64,000 bases of DNA from Janibacter sp. Soil728. Its GTDB lineage: Bacteria; Actinomycetota; Actinomycetes; Actinomycetales; Dermatophilaceae. Positions 1-8,200 of this stretch are shown here, piece by piece. The notes beneath the pieces are model-generated. The model saw only the letters and a program-made list of their open reading frames with translations. It did not search any database and was not told the DNA's origin. Numbering within the stretch: position 1 is the stretch's first letter; every line of letters starts with the position of its first letter. The stretch lies in NCBI RefSeq assembly GCF_001428305.1, contig NZ_LMRZ01000006.1, forward strand, positions 248,001 to 312,000, written 5' to 3'. The position numbers and the translations under genes were made by a program.

Positions 1-247
1 CCCGGTCGCCGACCGACAGACCGCTGCCCTCGGGGGCGGCGGAGACGATGCCGGCGACCTCGGCCCCCGGGACGAAGGGGAGGTCCGGCTTCACCTGGTA
101 GAGCCCCCGGGTCTGCAGCAGCTCGGGGAAGGCGACCCCGGCGGCCTTGACGTCGATCGTCACCAGCCGGTCGTCGGAGGGGTCGGAGATCTCGACGACC
201 TCCACGGCCTCGGGGCCGTCGAGGGAGGAGATGTGGATGGCACGCAT
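1..247 (-). CDS. NADPH:quinone oxidoreductase-like MDR protein (N-terminal part, cut by window edge)
   Basis: Only the first 82 residues lie in the window; the rest is beyond position 1. The start is the ATG at 247 and the protein begins MRAIHISSLDGPEAVEVVEI. This matches the N-terminal GroES-like fold of zinc-independent medium-chain dehydrogenases of the quinone oxidoreductase type, with a PFVPGAEVAG stretch. It lies 20 nt downstream of the reductase at 268-1269 and is probably co-transcribed with it. That places it under the divergent promoter with TTGAA-type operators near 1330. A role in reducing enoyl or enone intermediates is inferred from the family and neighbours; the substrate is unknown. 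Confidence 0.75.
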   Translation of the reverse strand, partial: MRAIHISSLDGPEAVEVVEISDPSDDRLVTIDVKAAGVAFPELLQTRGLYQVKPDLPFVPGAEVAGIVSAAPEGSGLSVGDR

Positions 248-267
248 GGTGGTTCCCTTCGAGATAC

Positions 268-1269
268 TCACAGCTGGAGGAGGAGCTTGCCGGTGTTGAC
301 CCCGTCGAAGAGGCCGAGCAGGGCGTCGGGGAAGGCGGCGATGCCGCCCTCGAGGATGGTCTCGGTGGCCTCGAAGCGGCCCTCGCCGATCAGCTCGGAG
401 ATACCGGTGATGGCCTCGGGGTACCGGTCGGCGTAGTCCATGACGACGAAGCCTTGCATGCTGGCGCGGAAGACGAGCAGGGCCATGTAGCGGCGCGGGC
501 CCTCGGCCAGGGTCTCGTCGTTGTAGGTCGAGATGGCACCGCAGATGACGACCCGGGCGCCCTGCGCGAGGTTGGCCAGGGCGGCATCGAGCAGCTCGCC
601 GCCGACGTTGTCGAAGTACACGTCGACCCCGTCGGGCGCGGCCTTGCGCACCTGGCGCAGCAGGTCGCCCTCGCGGCGGTCGATCACCTCGTCGAGGCCG
701 AGCTCGCGCAACCAGGCGACCTTGTCCGGACCGCCTGCGACGCCGATGACCCGGCAGCCCTTGGCCTTGGCCAGCTGGGCGACGGTGCTGCCGACGGCAC
801 CGGCCGCGGCCGAGACGAGCACGGTGTCGCCGGGCTTGGCCCGACCGACGTCCTCGAGGCCGAACCACGCGGTCATGCCCGGCATGCCGAGGGCACCGAG
901 CCAGGTGCTCATCGGGGCGACGTCGAGGTCGAGGTGCGCCACCCCCTTCCCGCTGGAGATGGCGTACTCACACACTCCGAAGGTCCCGCTCACGACGTCA
1001 CCGACGGCGAAGTCGTCGTGCTGCGAGGCGATGACCGTGCCGGCACCGAAGGCCCGCATGACGGCGCCGATCTTCACCGGCGGGAGGTAGGAGCGCACGT
1101 CGTTGAGCCAGCCGCGCATGGCCGGGTCGAGGGAGACCTGCTGCATCTCGACGAGGAACTCGCCCGGACCGGGGTCGGGCACCTCCGTCGTGGCGAGCTC
1201 CCAGGTGCTGGCGTCGGGGCGGCCCTGGGGGCGGGCGGCGAGGCGGATCTCCTGCGAGGTCCGGGTCAT
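268..1269 (-). CDS. NADP-dependent MDR oxidoreductase (CurA / prostaglandin-reductase type)
   Basis: 333 residues starting MTRTSQEIRLAARPQGRPDA. The reading frame stays open to 1317, but the upstream part is unlike the family and would overlap the promoter, so the ATG at 1269 is chosen. The leukotriene B4 dehydrogenase / CurA signature is visible: LDPAMRGWLND near residue 47, a nucleotide-binding stretch VSAAAGAVGSTVAQLAK near residue 150, and FDNVGGELLDAAL near 220. Enzymes of this family reduce the double bond of alpha,beta-unsaturated ketones or aldehydes with NADPH in the cytoplasm. It is the first gene of a leftward pair and divergent to the SDR at 1403, with shared operators between them. 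Confidence 0.85.
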   Translation of the reverse strand: MTRTSQEIRLAARPQGRPDASTWELATTEVPDPGPGEFLVEMQQVSLDPAMRGWLNDVRSYLPPVKIGAVMRAFGAGTVIASQHDDFAVGDVVSGTFGVCEYAISSGKGVAHLDLDVAPMSTWLGALGMPGMTAWFGLEDVGRAKPGDTVLVSAAAGAVGSTVAQLAKAKGCRVIGVAGGPDKVAWLRELGLDEVIDRREGDLLRQVRKAAPDGVDVYFDNVGGELLDAALANLAQGARVVICGAISTYNDETLAEGPRRYMALLVFRASMQGFVVMDYADRYPEAITGISELIGEGRFEATETILEGGIAAFPDALLGLFDGVNTGKLLLQL

Positions 1270-1307
1270 GGGGTGCTCCTGATGCTCGGGTCGGCGCTGA
1301 CGTGGCC

Positions 1308-1371
1308 ACCATCCCACAACGTGAATCAGGGTTCAACTACTCTTGAACCCTGATTCAAGTGCGGCTACGGT
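1308..1371. promoter_or_regulatory. Divergent promoters with a doubled TTGAA-N6-TTCAA operator
   Basis: A perfect inverted repeat with 15-nt arms (1322-1336 and 1343-1357) and a 6-nt spacer lies between the leftward reductase and the rightward SDR. Each arm region reads as a TTGAA-N6-TTCAA site (1321-1336 with one mismatch, 1343-1358 perfect). The -35 of each divergent promoter is built into it. Rightward: TTGAAC 1343-1348, 17-nt spacer, TACGGT 1366-1371. Leftward: TTGAAC (complement of 1331-1336), 17-nt spacer, GATGGT (complement of 1308-1313). A repressor bound here would block both -35 boxes. The likely ligand-responsive regulator is the TetR protein at 2271-2960. Confidence 0.75.
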
Positions 1372-1402
1372 CAGGGGAACACACACCGAGCGAAGGACCA
1401 CC

Positions 1403-2188
1403 ATGGACATCCCTGCCCTCTTCTCCCTCGACGGACGCGTCGCCCTCGTGACCGGCGGCTCCCGCGGCATCGGCCGGATGATCACCGAGGGCCTGCTCAG
1501 CCAGGGCGCGACGGTCTACATCACCGCCCGCAAGGAGGAGGCCTGCCGCGCGACGGCCACCGAGCTGTCCGAGCAGTTCGGCGAAGGGCGTTGTGTCGCA
1601 CTGCCCGGCGACGTCTCGACGACCGCCGGCATCGCCTCCCTGCTCGAGGCCTTCGGCGAGCACGAGAGCCACCTCGACATCCTCGTCAACAACGCGGGCG
1701 CGGCCTGGGGCGAGTCCTTCGACACCTTCCCCGAGAGCGGGTGGGACAAGGTCATGGACCTCAACGTCAAGGCGCCGTTCTTCCTCACCCAGGCCGCCAA
1801 GGGACTGCTGCTCGCCGGCCGTGAGCGCGGTGGCCACCTCGCCAAGGTCATCAACATCGCGTCGATCGACGGGCTCTCGCTCAACCCGATGGAGACGTAC
1901 TCGTACCACGCGAGCAAGGCGGGCGTCGTGCACCTCACCAAGCGGATGGCGGTCACGCTCGCGCCCGAGGGCATCATCGTCAGCGCGATCGCTCCCGGTG
2001 CCTTCGCCTCCAGCATGAACAAGGAGGCACGCGACCACGCCGACGAGATCTCCGGCGACATCCCCTCCGGACGCGTCGGCCGCCCCGAGGACATGGCCGC
2101 CGCTGCGATCTACCTCGCCTCCGACGCCGGCGACTACGTCGTCGGCAGCACCCTCACCGTCGACGGCGGGGTCACCATCGCAAGGTGA
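1403..2188 (+). CDS. SDR family oxidoreductase (RhlG/FabG-like)
   Basis: 261 residues from ATG 1403; the longer frame from 1343 would start inside the operator. Classical short-chain dehydrogenase: cofactor motif TGGSRGIG near residue 17, NNAG near 97, catalytic Ser in NIASIDG, Tyr and Lys in YSYHASKAG, and a C-terminal VDGG. The opening [18 protein letters not shown] resembles RhlG-type 3-oxoacyl reductases, and the family also includes LvaD-like ketoacyl-CoA reductases. It probably interconverts a hydroxyl and a keto group on an acyl chain with NAD(P)H in the cytoplasm. It is driven by the operator-bearing promoter just upstream and ends at a strong hairpin. Confidence 0.85.
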   Translation: MDIPALFSLDGRVALVTGGSRGIGRMITEGLLSQGATVYITARKEEACRATATELSEQFGEGRCVALPGDVSTTAGIASLLEAFGEHESHLDILVNNAGAAWGESFDTFPESGWDKVMDLNVKAPFFLTQAAKGLLLAGRERGGHLAKVINIASIDGLSLNPMETYSYHASKAGVVHLTKRMAVTLAPEGIIVSAIAPGAFASSMNKEARDHADEISGDIPSGRVGRPEDMAAAAIYLASDAGDYVVGSTLTVDGGVTIAR

Positions 2189-2209
2189 CGCTCCCGGGTG
2201 TCAGGTGGC

Positions 2210-2245
2210 GGGCGAAGGGAGGGGGCCGACCCCCTCCCTTCGCCC
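2210..2245. terminator. Bidirectional terminator hairpin (SDR / TetR convergent junction)
   Basis: Perfect inverted repeat with 16-nt arms (2210-2225 and 2230-2245) and a CCGA loop, between the converging SDR and TetR genes. There is no long U tract, as is usual in GC-rich actinobacteria. The arm contains the oligomer GCGAAGGG, which recurs through the window. Confidence 0.85.
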
Positions 2246-2270
2246 GTCTGGCTGCCGCTCTCGAGGAGGC

Positions 2271-2960
2271 TCAGTCCGCCCGCAGCTCGGGCGTGGTGAG
2301 CCCGAGCGCGTTGGTCCACAGCCGGGTCGCGCCGTCGACGAGGTCGTCGACCGGGACGAGGAGGAATTCGTTGACGAAGGCGTCCTGGGCCAGTCGCGAG
2401 ACCATGCCGGAGAGCGCCATGGCGGCGGTCAGCGCGTCGATGCCGCGGTCCGCGAGGCCGCGGGACTGCAGGTCGGCGATGGCCCGGCTGTTGCGGACGA
2501 CGAAGGCGTGGGCGCGGGCCTGCCGCAGCTCGCGGAAGCGCGGGTCGACCGCCGCGACCTGGAGGAGCAGCTGGTTGAGCCGGGCATTGCGCCGGTAGGC
2601 CTCGAAGTAGGCCCGGTTGCTCGCGGCGATGATCTCGATGGGGTCGTCAGTGCGCTCCATCGAGGTGGTGCCCGGGTGCAGCATGTCGCTCTGCGCCTCG
2701 TGGAGGACGGCCGCGAAGACCTCGTCCTTGCTGTCGAACCACGTGTAGAAGCTGCCGATCGAGCACTTGGCCTCGGCCGCGATGTCGACGAGGCGGGAGT
2801 CGACGTAGCCGTCCCGCTCGAAGACGGTGCGCGCCGCGGTGATGAGCGCGTCACGGGTGCGCTGGCCACGCGCGGTCTGCGGCTGGGTGCCGAGCTTGGC
2901 ACCGTCGACGAGGTCGGGTACCTCGCTCGTGGTCTCGCTGTCGCTGGGCATGGCCGCCAT
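2271..2960 (-). CDS. TetR family transcriptional regulator
   Basis: 229 residues from ATG 2960 (an alternative ATG is at 2951). The frame is open far upstream, but that part is the shadow of the kinase gene. The N-terminal TetR DNA-binding domain is clear at about residues 27-80: RDALITAARTVFERDGY, then a recognition helix around CSIGSFYTWFDSKDEVFAAV. The C-terminal ligand domain is all-helical. It begins 1 nt after the stop of the kinase gene and is the last gene of the HAD - ACAD - APH - TetR operon. Being autoregulated with a beta-oxidation-like operon suggests it senses an acyl-CoA or related ligand. The shared operators at 1321-1358 and 5952-5973 are its probable targets (inference). Confidence 0.9.
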   Translation of the reverse strand: MAAMPSDSETTSEVPDLVDGAKLGTQPQTARGQRTRDALITAARTVFERDGYVDSRLVDIAAEAKCSIGSFYTWFDSKDEVFAAVLHEAQSDMLHPGTTSMERTDDPIEIIAASNRAYFEAYRRNARLNQLLLQVAAVDPRFRELRQARAHAFVVRNSRAIADLQSRGLADRGIDALTAAMALSGMVSRLAQDAFVNEFLLVPVDDLVDGATRLWTNALGLTTPELRAD

Positions 2961-2961
2961 G

Positions 2962-3990
2962 CTAAACCGCTTCGTCCAGAACGACGTGCGCCGCGGCCAC
3001 GAGCTGGTCGACCGCGTCGGCCGGGATCGAGCCCATGGCGGTGAGGTTGCGCGGGTCGTCGAGCTGACGGCGACGGACGCCCTCGAGGATGATCGCGAGC
3101 TTCCACAGCCCCAGGCCGTGCCAGAAGGGGACGGCGGAGACGTCCCTGCCGGACACCTCGGCGTAGTGCTGGACGAGCTCGGTCCGGGTGGCGAAGCCCG
3201 CCACCGTCGAGGCGTCGAAGCGCATCGTCGGCGGGTCGCCGGCCTGGGGCCAGTAGGCGAGCGCGGTCCCGAGGTCGGCGAGCGGGTCGCCGAGCGTGGC
3301 CAGCTCCCAGTCGAGGATCGCCCGCACCTGCGCGTCGTCGGGGTCGATGATGACATTGCGCAGGTGGCAGTCCCCGTGGACGAGGGTGACCTCGCCGGCC
3401 TCGGGCTCACGCTCGTGGAGCCGCCCGGTGAGGCGGTCGAGGTCGGCGAGGTCGCGGGTGCGCGACAGCTCCCACTGGCCCGACCAGCGCTTGAGCTGTC
3501 GGGCCGCGTAGGGCTTGTGGCTCGCGAGGTCGGCGAGCCCCACCCGGTCCAGGTCGACCGCGTGGATGCGGGCGAGGGTGTCGACCAGGGAGAGGCCGAC
3601 CGCGTGCCGGGCAGCCGGCGCCAGACCCTCCGCGTCGCTGCGCTCGTCGAGGACGAGCCCGTCGACGAAGGAGACGACGAGCACCGGCCGGTCGGCGACC
3701 GCCGGGTCCTCGCACAGGCCGTGCACGACGGGGAGGGGGACATCGCTGCCCTGCAGCCCGGAGAGGATCCGGTGCTCCCGCGCCACGTCGTGGGCCGAGG
3801 CGAGCAGCTCGCCCATCGGGGGGCGCCGCAGGACCAGGCGGGCCCCCTTCGCGTCGGTGACGAGGTAGGTGAGGTTGGACTGACCCAACCCCACCCGCTC
3901 GTAGGCCAGCGGTGGCTCGACGTCGACCCGCCCGCGGGTCCACGCCGTCATCGCGGCCGTGTCGAGACCCTCGATCACTTCTTGCCCCAC
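2962..3990 (-). CDS. APH-fold phosphotransferase (ACAD10/11- and LvaA-like)
   Basis: 342 residues. The kinase core is visible: a glycine-containing loop [11 protein letters not shown] near residue 34, the catalytic Brenner motif HGDCHLRN at about 205-212, and DWE at about 227-229 for metal binding. The family is annotated as aminoglycoside phosphotransferase. This sub-branch, next to acyl-CoA dehydrogenases, includes the kinase domains of ACAD10/ACAD11 and LvaA, which phosphorylate a 4-hydroxyacyl-CoA so that the dehydrogenase-like partner can remove the phosphate. The gene overlaps the end of the ACAD gene by 16 nt, so the two are probably translationally coupled. An antibiotic-resistance role is unlikely here. 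Confidence 0.88.
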   Translation of the reverse strand: MGQEVIEGLDTAAMTAWTRGRVDVEPPLAYERVGLGQSNLTYLVTDAKGARLVLRRPPMGELLASAHDVAREHRILSGLQGSDVPLPVVHGLCEDPAVADRPVLVVSFVDGLVLDERSDAEGLAPAARHAVGLSLVDTLARIHAVDLDRVGLADLASHKPYAARQLKRWSGQWELSRTRDLADLDRLTGRLHEREPEAGEVTLVHGDCHLRNVIIDPDDAQVRAILDWELATLGDPLADLGTALAYWPQAGDPPTMRFDASTVAGFATRTELVQHYAEVSGRDVSAVPFWHGLGLWKLAIILEGVRRRQLDDPRNLTAMGSIPADAVDQLVAAAHVVLDEAV

Positions 3991-5195
3991 TCCGGGCTAC
4001 GACGGCGGTACTCGCGGCGGGCGATGGTCATCTTGTGCACCTCGTCGGGGCCGTCCGCCAGACGAAGGGTGCGCATGTGGGCGTACCACATGGCCAGGGG
4101 GAAGTCGTCGCTCACGCCACCGCCGCCGTGCACCTGGATGGCCCGGTCGATGATCTTCAGCGCCATCTGCGGGGCGGCGACCTTGATCGCCGCGATCTCG
4201 GTGCGCGCGACCTTGTTGCCCACGGTGTCCATCATGTGCGCGGTCTTGAGGGTCAGCAGACGCACCATCTCGATCTCGATGCGGGCCTCGGCGACCCAGT
4301 CCATGATGTTGGACCGGTTGGCCACCGGCTCGCCGAAGGTCACCCGGGACTGCGCCCGGTCGATCATCAGGTCGAGTGCGCGCTCGGCGACACCGATGGC
4401 GCGCATGCAGTGGTGGATCCGGCCCGGCCCGAGGCGGGCCTGGCTGATCATGAAGCCGTCGCCCTCACCGGCGAGGAGCGCGTCGACGGGCACCCGCACG
4501 TCGGTGAAGCTGACCTCGGCGTGGCCCTCGCGGTCCATGTAGCCGAAGACCGGGAGGCCACGCTCGACCGTGACGCCCGGGGCGTCGATCGGGACGACCA
4601 TCATCGACTGCTGGCGGTGGGTCGGGGCGTCCGGGTCGGTCTTGCCCATGACGATGAGGACCTTGCAGTTCTTGTGCAGGGCGTTGGACGTCCACCACTT
4701 GCGGCCGTTGATGACGTACTCGTCGCCGTCTCGCTCCATGCGCGTCTCGACATTGGTCGCGTCGGAGCTGGCGACCGCCGGCTCGGTCATGGCGAAGGCC
4801 GAGGCCATCTCGCCCGCGAGCAGCGGCTTCAGGTACTTCTCCTTGTGCTCGTCGGTGCCGAAGAGCGTGAGCACCTCCATGTTGCCGGTGTCCGGGGCGT
4901 TGCAGTTGATGGCCTCGGGGGCGATCTCGATGCTGCGCCCGGTGATCTCCGCGAGGTGGGCGTACTCGAGGTTGGTCAGCCCCGGCCCCCACTCGGGGTG
5001 CGGGTGGAAGAGGTTCCACAGGCCCTGGCTGCGCGCCTCGGCCTTGAGGTCCTCGAGGACCTGCGGGTGGTGGTTGGGGTTGCCGGAGTCCCGCATCTGC
5101 TGGCGGTAGACGCTCTCCGCGGGGTAGACGTGCTCGTCCATGAAGGTGAGCAGGCGGTCGCGGTAGTCCTGGCCGCGTTCACTGAGTTCGAACAT
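3975..5195 (-). CDS. Acyl-CoA dehydrogenase family protein (ACAD10/11-like)
   Basis: 406 residues from ATG 5195, normal ACAD length. Seen in the sequence: [15 protein letters not shown] near residue 136, the FAD/substrate region [11 protein letters not shown] near 168, [10 protein letters not shown] near 198, and a C-terminal [19 protein letters not shown]. These are typical of the flavin-dependent acyl-CoA dehydrogenase fold. In the ACAD11/LvaC subgroup the enzyme works with an APH-type kinase to convert a 4-hydroxyacyl-CoA to an enoyl-CoA. The coupled kinase gene supports this role here, but ordinary acyl-CoA dehydrogenation is also possible. It is the second gene of the leftward operon, 39 nt after the HAD gene. 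Confidence 0.88.
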   Translation of the reverse strand: MFELSERGQDYRDRLLTFMDEHVYPAESVYRQQMRDSGNPNHHPQVLEDLKAEARSQGLWNLFHPHPEWGPGLTNLEYAHLAEITGRSIEIAPEAINCNAPDTGNMEVLTLFGTDEHKEKYLKPLLAGEMASAFAMTEPAVASSDATNVETRMERDGDEYVINGRKWWTSNALHKNCKVLIVMGKTDPDAPTHRQQSMMVVPIDAPGVTVERGLPVFGYMDREGHAEVSFTDVRVPVDALLAGEGDGFMISQARLGPGRIHHCMRAIGVAERALDLMIDRAQSRVTFGEPVANRSNIMDWVAEARIEIEMVRLLTLKTAHMMDTVGNKVARTEIAAIKVAAPQMALKIIDRAIQVHGGGGVSDDFPLAMWYAHMRTLRLADGPDEVHKMTIARREYRRRSPEWGKK

Positions 5196-5234
5196 CGTGG
5201 TGATCCTTTGGCTCGTGGTGTGGTCGAACGACCG

Positions 5235-5912
5235 TCAGCGGGTGGCGCCGGTCGGGGTGGGAAGGGAGAGTGCCTCGCGGATGCGGGGCAGGGACTCGGC
5301 AGCGGTGCGGTGGAGGATGCCGCGGATCCCGAGGCGCGCGGCGCCGACGAGGTTGTGCTCGAGGTCGTCGACGAGCACGCACTGCCTCGGGTCGACGCCC
5401 AGCCGGTCGCAGGCGATGCGGTAGATCTGCCGAGAGGGCTTGCGTACGCCGACCTGCGCGGAGATGACCGTGACGTCGAAGAGCTCGTCGAGGTCGATGC
5501 GCGCGTAGCAGTCGCGGCCCAGCGAGTTGGAGACGAGCGCGACGGGGACACCGGCGGCCCGGGCCTGACGGACCAGCTCGATCATCGGCTCGTCGAGGTC
5601 CATGTGCGTGGCGAGCCCGGCGAGGAGGCCCCGGGGGGCGATGTCACCACCGGCCTCGACGAGCGCACCGGCGAAGGCGTCCTCGAAGCCCTCGTCGTCG
5701 AGTCGACCCTCCTCGTGCGCGACGAGCGCGGCACGCGCGCCCTCGTGGGTGGCGAGCACGCGCAGGGCCTCCTGCGGCTCGAGTCCCGCGTCGGCGCCGA
5801 GCGCCCCGAAGGCGGCGCCGATCGGGGCCGTGAGCACTCCCCCGAAGTCGATGAGCAGCGCCTGCGCCGGCCGCGCGTCGAGCGGGGTCGGATCGGGTGA
5901 CGTCGTCGTCAT
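5235..5912 (-). CDS. HAD-IA hydrolase (like the N-terminal domain of ACAD10)
   Basis: 225 residues from ATG 5912, preceded by an AAGGAG ribosome-binding site. All four HAD motifs are present: I, LIDFGGVLT with Asp22 as nucleophile; II, ALVSNSLG near residue 125; III, Lys158 in RKPSRQIY; IV, VLVDDLEHN near 179. The DFGG form of motif I is shared with soluble epoxide hydrolase N-domains and ACAD10. It probably acts as a phosphatase on a small phosphorylated metabolite. As first gene of the HAD-ACAD-APH-TetR operon it sits directly behind the TTGAA operator promoter. The three enzymes together correspond to the parts of eukaryotic ACAD10. Confidence 0.85.
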   Translation of the reverse strand: MTTTSPDPTPLDARPAQALLIDFGGVLTAPIGAAFGALGADAGLEPQEALRVLATHEGARAALVAHEEGRLDDEGFEDAFAGALVEAGGDIAPRGLLAGLATHMDLDEPMIELVRQARAAGVPVALVSNSLGRDCYARIDLDELFDVTVISAQVGVRKPSRQIYRIACDRLGVDPRQCVLVDDLEHNLVGAARLGIRGILHRTAAESLPRIREALSLPTPTGATR

Positions 5913-5944
5913 GGTGACTCCTTGTGGTCTTCGGCCTCGCCATA

Positions 5945-5974
5945 GGTATACTTGAACTTAGATTCAGATTCAAG
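5945..5974. promoter_or_regulatory. Promoter and TTGAA-type operator between HAD operon and MFS gene
   Basis: Leftward promoter for the HAD operon: -35 TTGAAT (complement of 5968-5973), 17-nt spacer, -10 TATACC (complement of 5945-5950). The spacer holds overlapping operator copies: TTGAA-N6-TTCAG at 5952-5967 and a weaker offset copy at 5958-5973. These are the same kind of site as the doubled operator at 1321-1358. For the rightward MFS gene, TATACT at 5947-5952 is a possible -10, with only a poorly spaced TTGTGG (5922-5927) as -35. Binding between -35 and -10 fits repression by the local TetR regulator. Confidence 0.65.
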
Positions 5975-6018
5975 TCTGTGACGACGAAGTCCGAGGAGCG
6001 CCCATCTCCACCGCCGCC

Positions 6019-7362
6019 GTGCTGCCCCCACCCCACCGCGGGGCACTCGCGAGCGCCATCGCCGTGCTCTTCGGCGTCACCGGCCTGGGGAGCGCAGCGG
6101 TCGCCGTCGCTCTGCCTGCTCTTGCCCAGGACCTCGAGCTGACCACCGGCCGGGCCGCGCTCGTCGTCAGCTGCTACTCCCTCGCGCTCGCGGTCGGCAG
6201 TGCGGTCTTCGGCCGCCTCGGTGACATGTTCGGCATCCGCCTGCCCCTGCTCATCGGCATGTCCGTCATGGTCACCGCAGCCTGCGCGGGCGCGCTCGTG
6301 GACTCCCTTCCCGCACTCATCGTCACGCGGACCCTGCAGGGCCTGGGGGCAGCGGCGGTTCCGGCCCTGACGATCGCCGCCATCCAGGCCCTCTTCGCCG
6401 GTGACAGTCGAGCCCGGGCCATGGCGACGTACTCCGGTGTCGGGGCCACGATCAATGCTCTGGGCCCCGTCGCAGGGGCCCTGCTCGTCGACCCCTTCGG
6501 GTGGCGACCCGTCGTGGCCATCCCGGTCTTCACCCTCCTCGTGGTCCCCCTCGTCTGGCGTGACCTGCCGACCCACCGCCAGCCCGGAGCGACACTCGAT
6601 CCCGTCGGCGCCCTGCTCGTGGCAGGCGCCGCCATCGGCGCCGTGCTGTCCCTGCAGGCGGCGACGCTGGGCGGCACCACGGCGCTCGTCGGCCTCGTCG
6701 TGCTGCTGGCGAGCGCTCCGGCGGCCGTGCTGCGCTCACGCCGTCGTCCGCACGGTGTCGTCCCGGCCGCTCTCGTGCGCGATCGCGCCGCCCGGCTCAG
6801 CCTGCTGACCGCGGCGAGCCTGCCGTCCGCCTGGTTCGGGATGCTCGTGGCCGTGCCCACCGTCCTCATCGCCCATGGCTGGTCCGGCACCCAGGTGGGG
6901 CTGCTGCTCCTGCCGTGCGCCGCCCTGGGGGTCATCGCGCCCCGCATCACGGGCCCGGCGCTCATCCGCTTCGGCGCGGCCCGCAGCCAGCTGCTCGCCA
7001 CCGCGGGAGTCACCGCAGCGGTGGTCCTCGCCGCACTCGGCTCCGCGCTCGTGAACCCCCTCGCACTCATCGCCGCGACGCTGCTGCTCATGCTCTCCTT
7101 CGGCCTCGGGCAGCCAGCGATGACGGCTCTCGTCGCCGACTCCGTCGCCGTGCACACCCGCGGTGGAGCGCTCGGCCTGCTCACCCTCGTCTTCCTGCTC
7201 GGGGCCAGTCTCGGAGCCGCCACCGTCGGGGGCCTCGGAGACGTCATCGGGTTCCCTCGCGCCCTGCTCGTCCTGGCCGCCCTGCCGGCAGTGGCGGCAC
7301 TCGCCTTCGCCCGTCCGATCTCGACCCACCGCCCCGACCCCCGACCCCAGGAGATCTCGTGA
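6019..7362 (+). CDS. MFS transporter (multidrug / DHA2-like)
   Basis: 447 residues with about 12-14 hydrophobic segments along the whole length and a basic loop near residue 237 (RSRRRPH). The opening ALPALAQDLEL followed by a long helix and GRLGDMFGIR near residue 72 are typical of drug:proton antiporter MFS proteins. It lies divergently from the HAD operon and overlaps the enoyl-CoA hydratase gene by 4 nt (GTGA). It probably exports the compound or by-product handled by the neighbouring regulon. The start is uncertain. GTG 6019 is the first standard start in frame, but the best GGAG ribosome-binding site (5995-5998) is 20 nt away and only 5 nt from an in-frame ATC at 6004. Confidence 0.8.
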   Translation: MLPPPHRGALASAIAVLFGVTGLGSAAVAVALPALAQDLELTTGRAALVVSCYSLALAVGSAVFGRLGDMFGIRLPLLIGMSVMVTAACAGALVDSLPALIVTRTLQGLGAAAVPALTIAAIQALFAGDSRARAMATYSGVGATINALGPVAGALLVDPFGWRPVVAIPVFTLLVVPLVWRDLPTHRQPGATLDPVGALLVAGAAIGAVLSLQAATLGGTTALVGLVVLLASAPAAVLRSRRRPHGVVPAALVRDRAARLSLLTAASLPSAWFGMLVAVPTVLIAHGWSGTQVGLLLLPCAALGVIAPRITGPALIRFGAARSQLLATAGVTAAVVLAALGSALVNPLALIAATLLLMLSFGLGQPAMTALVADSVAVHTRGGALGLLTLVFLLGASLGAATVGGLGDVIGFPRALLVLAALPAVAALAFARPISTHRPDPRPQEIS

Positions 7363-8168
7363 CCGACACCGACCACGTCCTGTACGACCTCACCGATGGC
7401 ATCGCCACCATCACCCTCAACCGACCCGACCGGCGAAATGCGATGTCGGTCCCGATGATCGAGCGGCTCGGCGAGCTCTTCGCCCAGACCGACGAGGACC
7501 CGGCGGTGCGTGCCCTGGTGCTCACCGGCGCCGGTCGCGCCTTCTGCGCCGGTGGCGATGTCCAGCAGTTCGACGAGGACGGCGGCGAAGGGGGTGGCGC
7601 CACCGAGGTCGACCCGGCTGCGGTCGCCGAGCAGCTGCGCCACCAGGAGCTGACCGTCGGCCGCCTGCACACCTTCACCAAGCCGACGATCGCCGCGCTC
7701 CCCGGAGCAGCCGCCGGAGCAGGTCTGGGACTCGCCCTCGCGACCGACCTGCGCATCGGCACCCCGCGCACCGTCGTCGCGACGGCCTTTGCCACGGTCG
7801 CCCTGTCCGGCGACTTCGGCGTGGCCTGGTTGCTCGACCGGCTCGTCGGACCGGCGCGCGCCCGTGAGCTGATGCTCCTCAGCCCGCGGCTCGACGGGGA
7901 GGCCTGTCTGGACCTCGGCCTGCTCACGCGGCTCGTGCCCGAGGACGAGCTCGAGGAGAGCACCCGCGCGCTGGCCGCCCGGCTCGCCGACGGCTCCGCC
8001 CTGACGCTGGCCCACATCAAGCGCAACCTCCTCGAGGCGCCCCACCAGACGCTGTCGGAGTCGATGGCCGCAGAGGTGCCTCGCCACAAGGCCTGCGGCC
8101 TGACCGCTGACCACGTCGAGGCCGCGCGCGCCTTCGTCGAGAAGCGACCTCCGGTCTTCGCGCGCTGA
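7359..8168 (+). CDS. Enoyl-CoA hydratase/isomerase family protein
   Basis: 269 residues from GTG 7359, inside the GTGA overlap with the MFS stop; the longer frame from 6915 is a shadow of that gene. Crotonase signature: TITLNRPDRRNAMS near residue 16, the oxyanion-hole loop GAGRAFCAGGDVQ near 57, GAAAGAGLGLALATDLRIG near 116, and a C-terminal EAARAFVEKRPPVF. The second active-site segment (SGDFGVAWLL) has Asp-Phe where many hydratases carry Glu, so isomerase or another crotonase activity is possible. It would act on enoyl-CoA made by the ACAD. Co-transcription with the MFS gene is likely. Confidence 0.88.
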   Translation: MTDTDHVLYDLTDGIATITLNRPDRRNAMSVPMIERLGELFAQTDEDPAVRALVLTGAGRAFCAGGDVQQFDEDGGEGGGATEVDPAAVAEQLRHQELTVGRLHTFTKPTIAALPGAAAGAGLGLALATDLRIGTPRTVVATAFATVALSGDFGVAWLLDRLVGPARARELMLLSPRLDGEACLDLGLLTRLVPEDELEESTRALAARLADGSALTLAHIKRNLLEAPHQTLSESMAAEVPRHKACGLTADHVEAARAFVEKRPPVFAR

Positions 8169-8188
8169 CGGCTGTCGGTGCGCGAGCC

Positions 8189-8194
8189 TAGGCT
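8189..8194 (+). promoter_or_regulatory. Probable -10 box of a leaderless promoter
   Basis: TAGGCT lies 6 nt upstream of the ATG at 8201. Initiation 6-7 nt after a -10 box would start the mRNA at or next to the start codon. No ribosome-binding site lies in the usual position. Confidence 0.5.
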
Positions 8195-8200
8195 GAGGAC

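Noticed and set aside
2962-3990. Aminoglycoside resistance gene
   Set aside because: The APH fold is present, but operon context with an ACAD and HAD points to acyl-CoA metabolism.
3912-5900. Long plus-strand open frame (662 codons) opposite the HAD and ACAD genes
   Set aside because: It is antisense to clear enzyme genes and its translation is composed of GC-bias residues without any motif. The same holds for long frames at 2827-4542, 43424-45469, 47280-49247 and 51844-54456.
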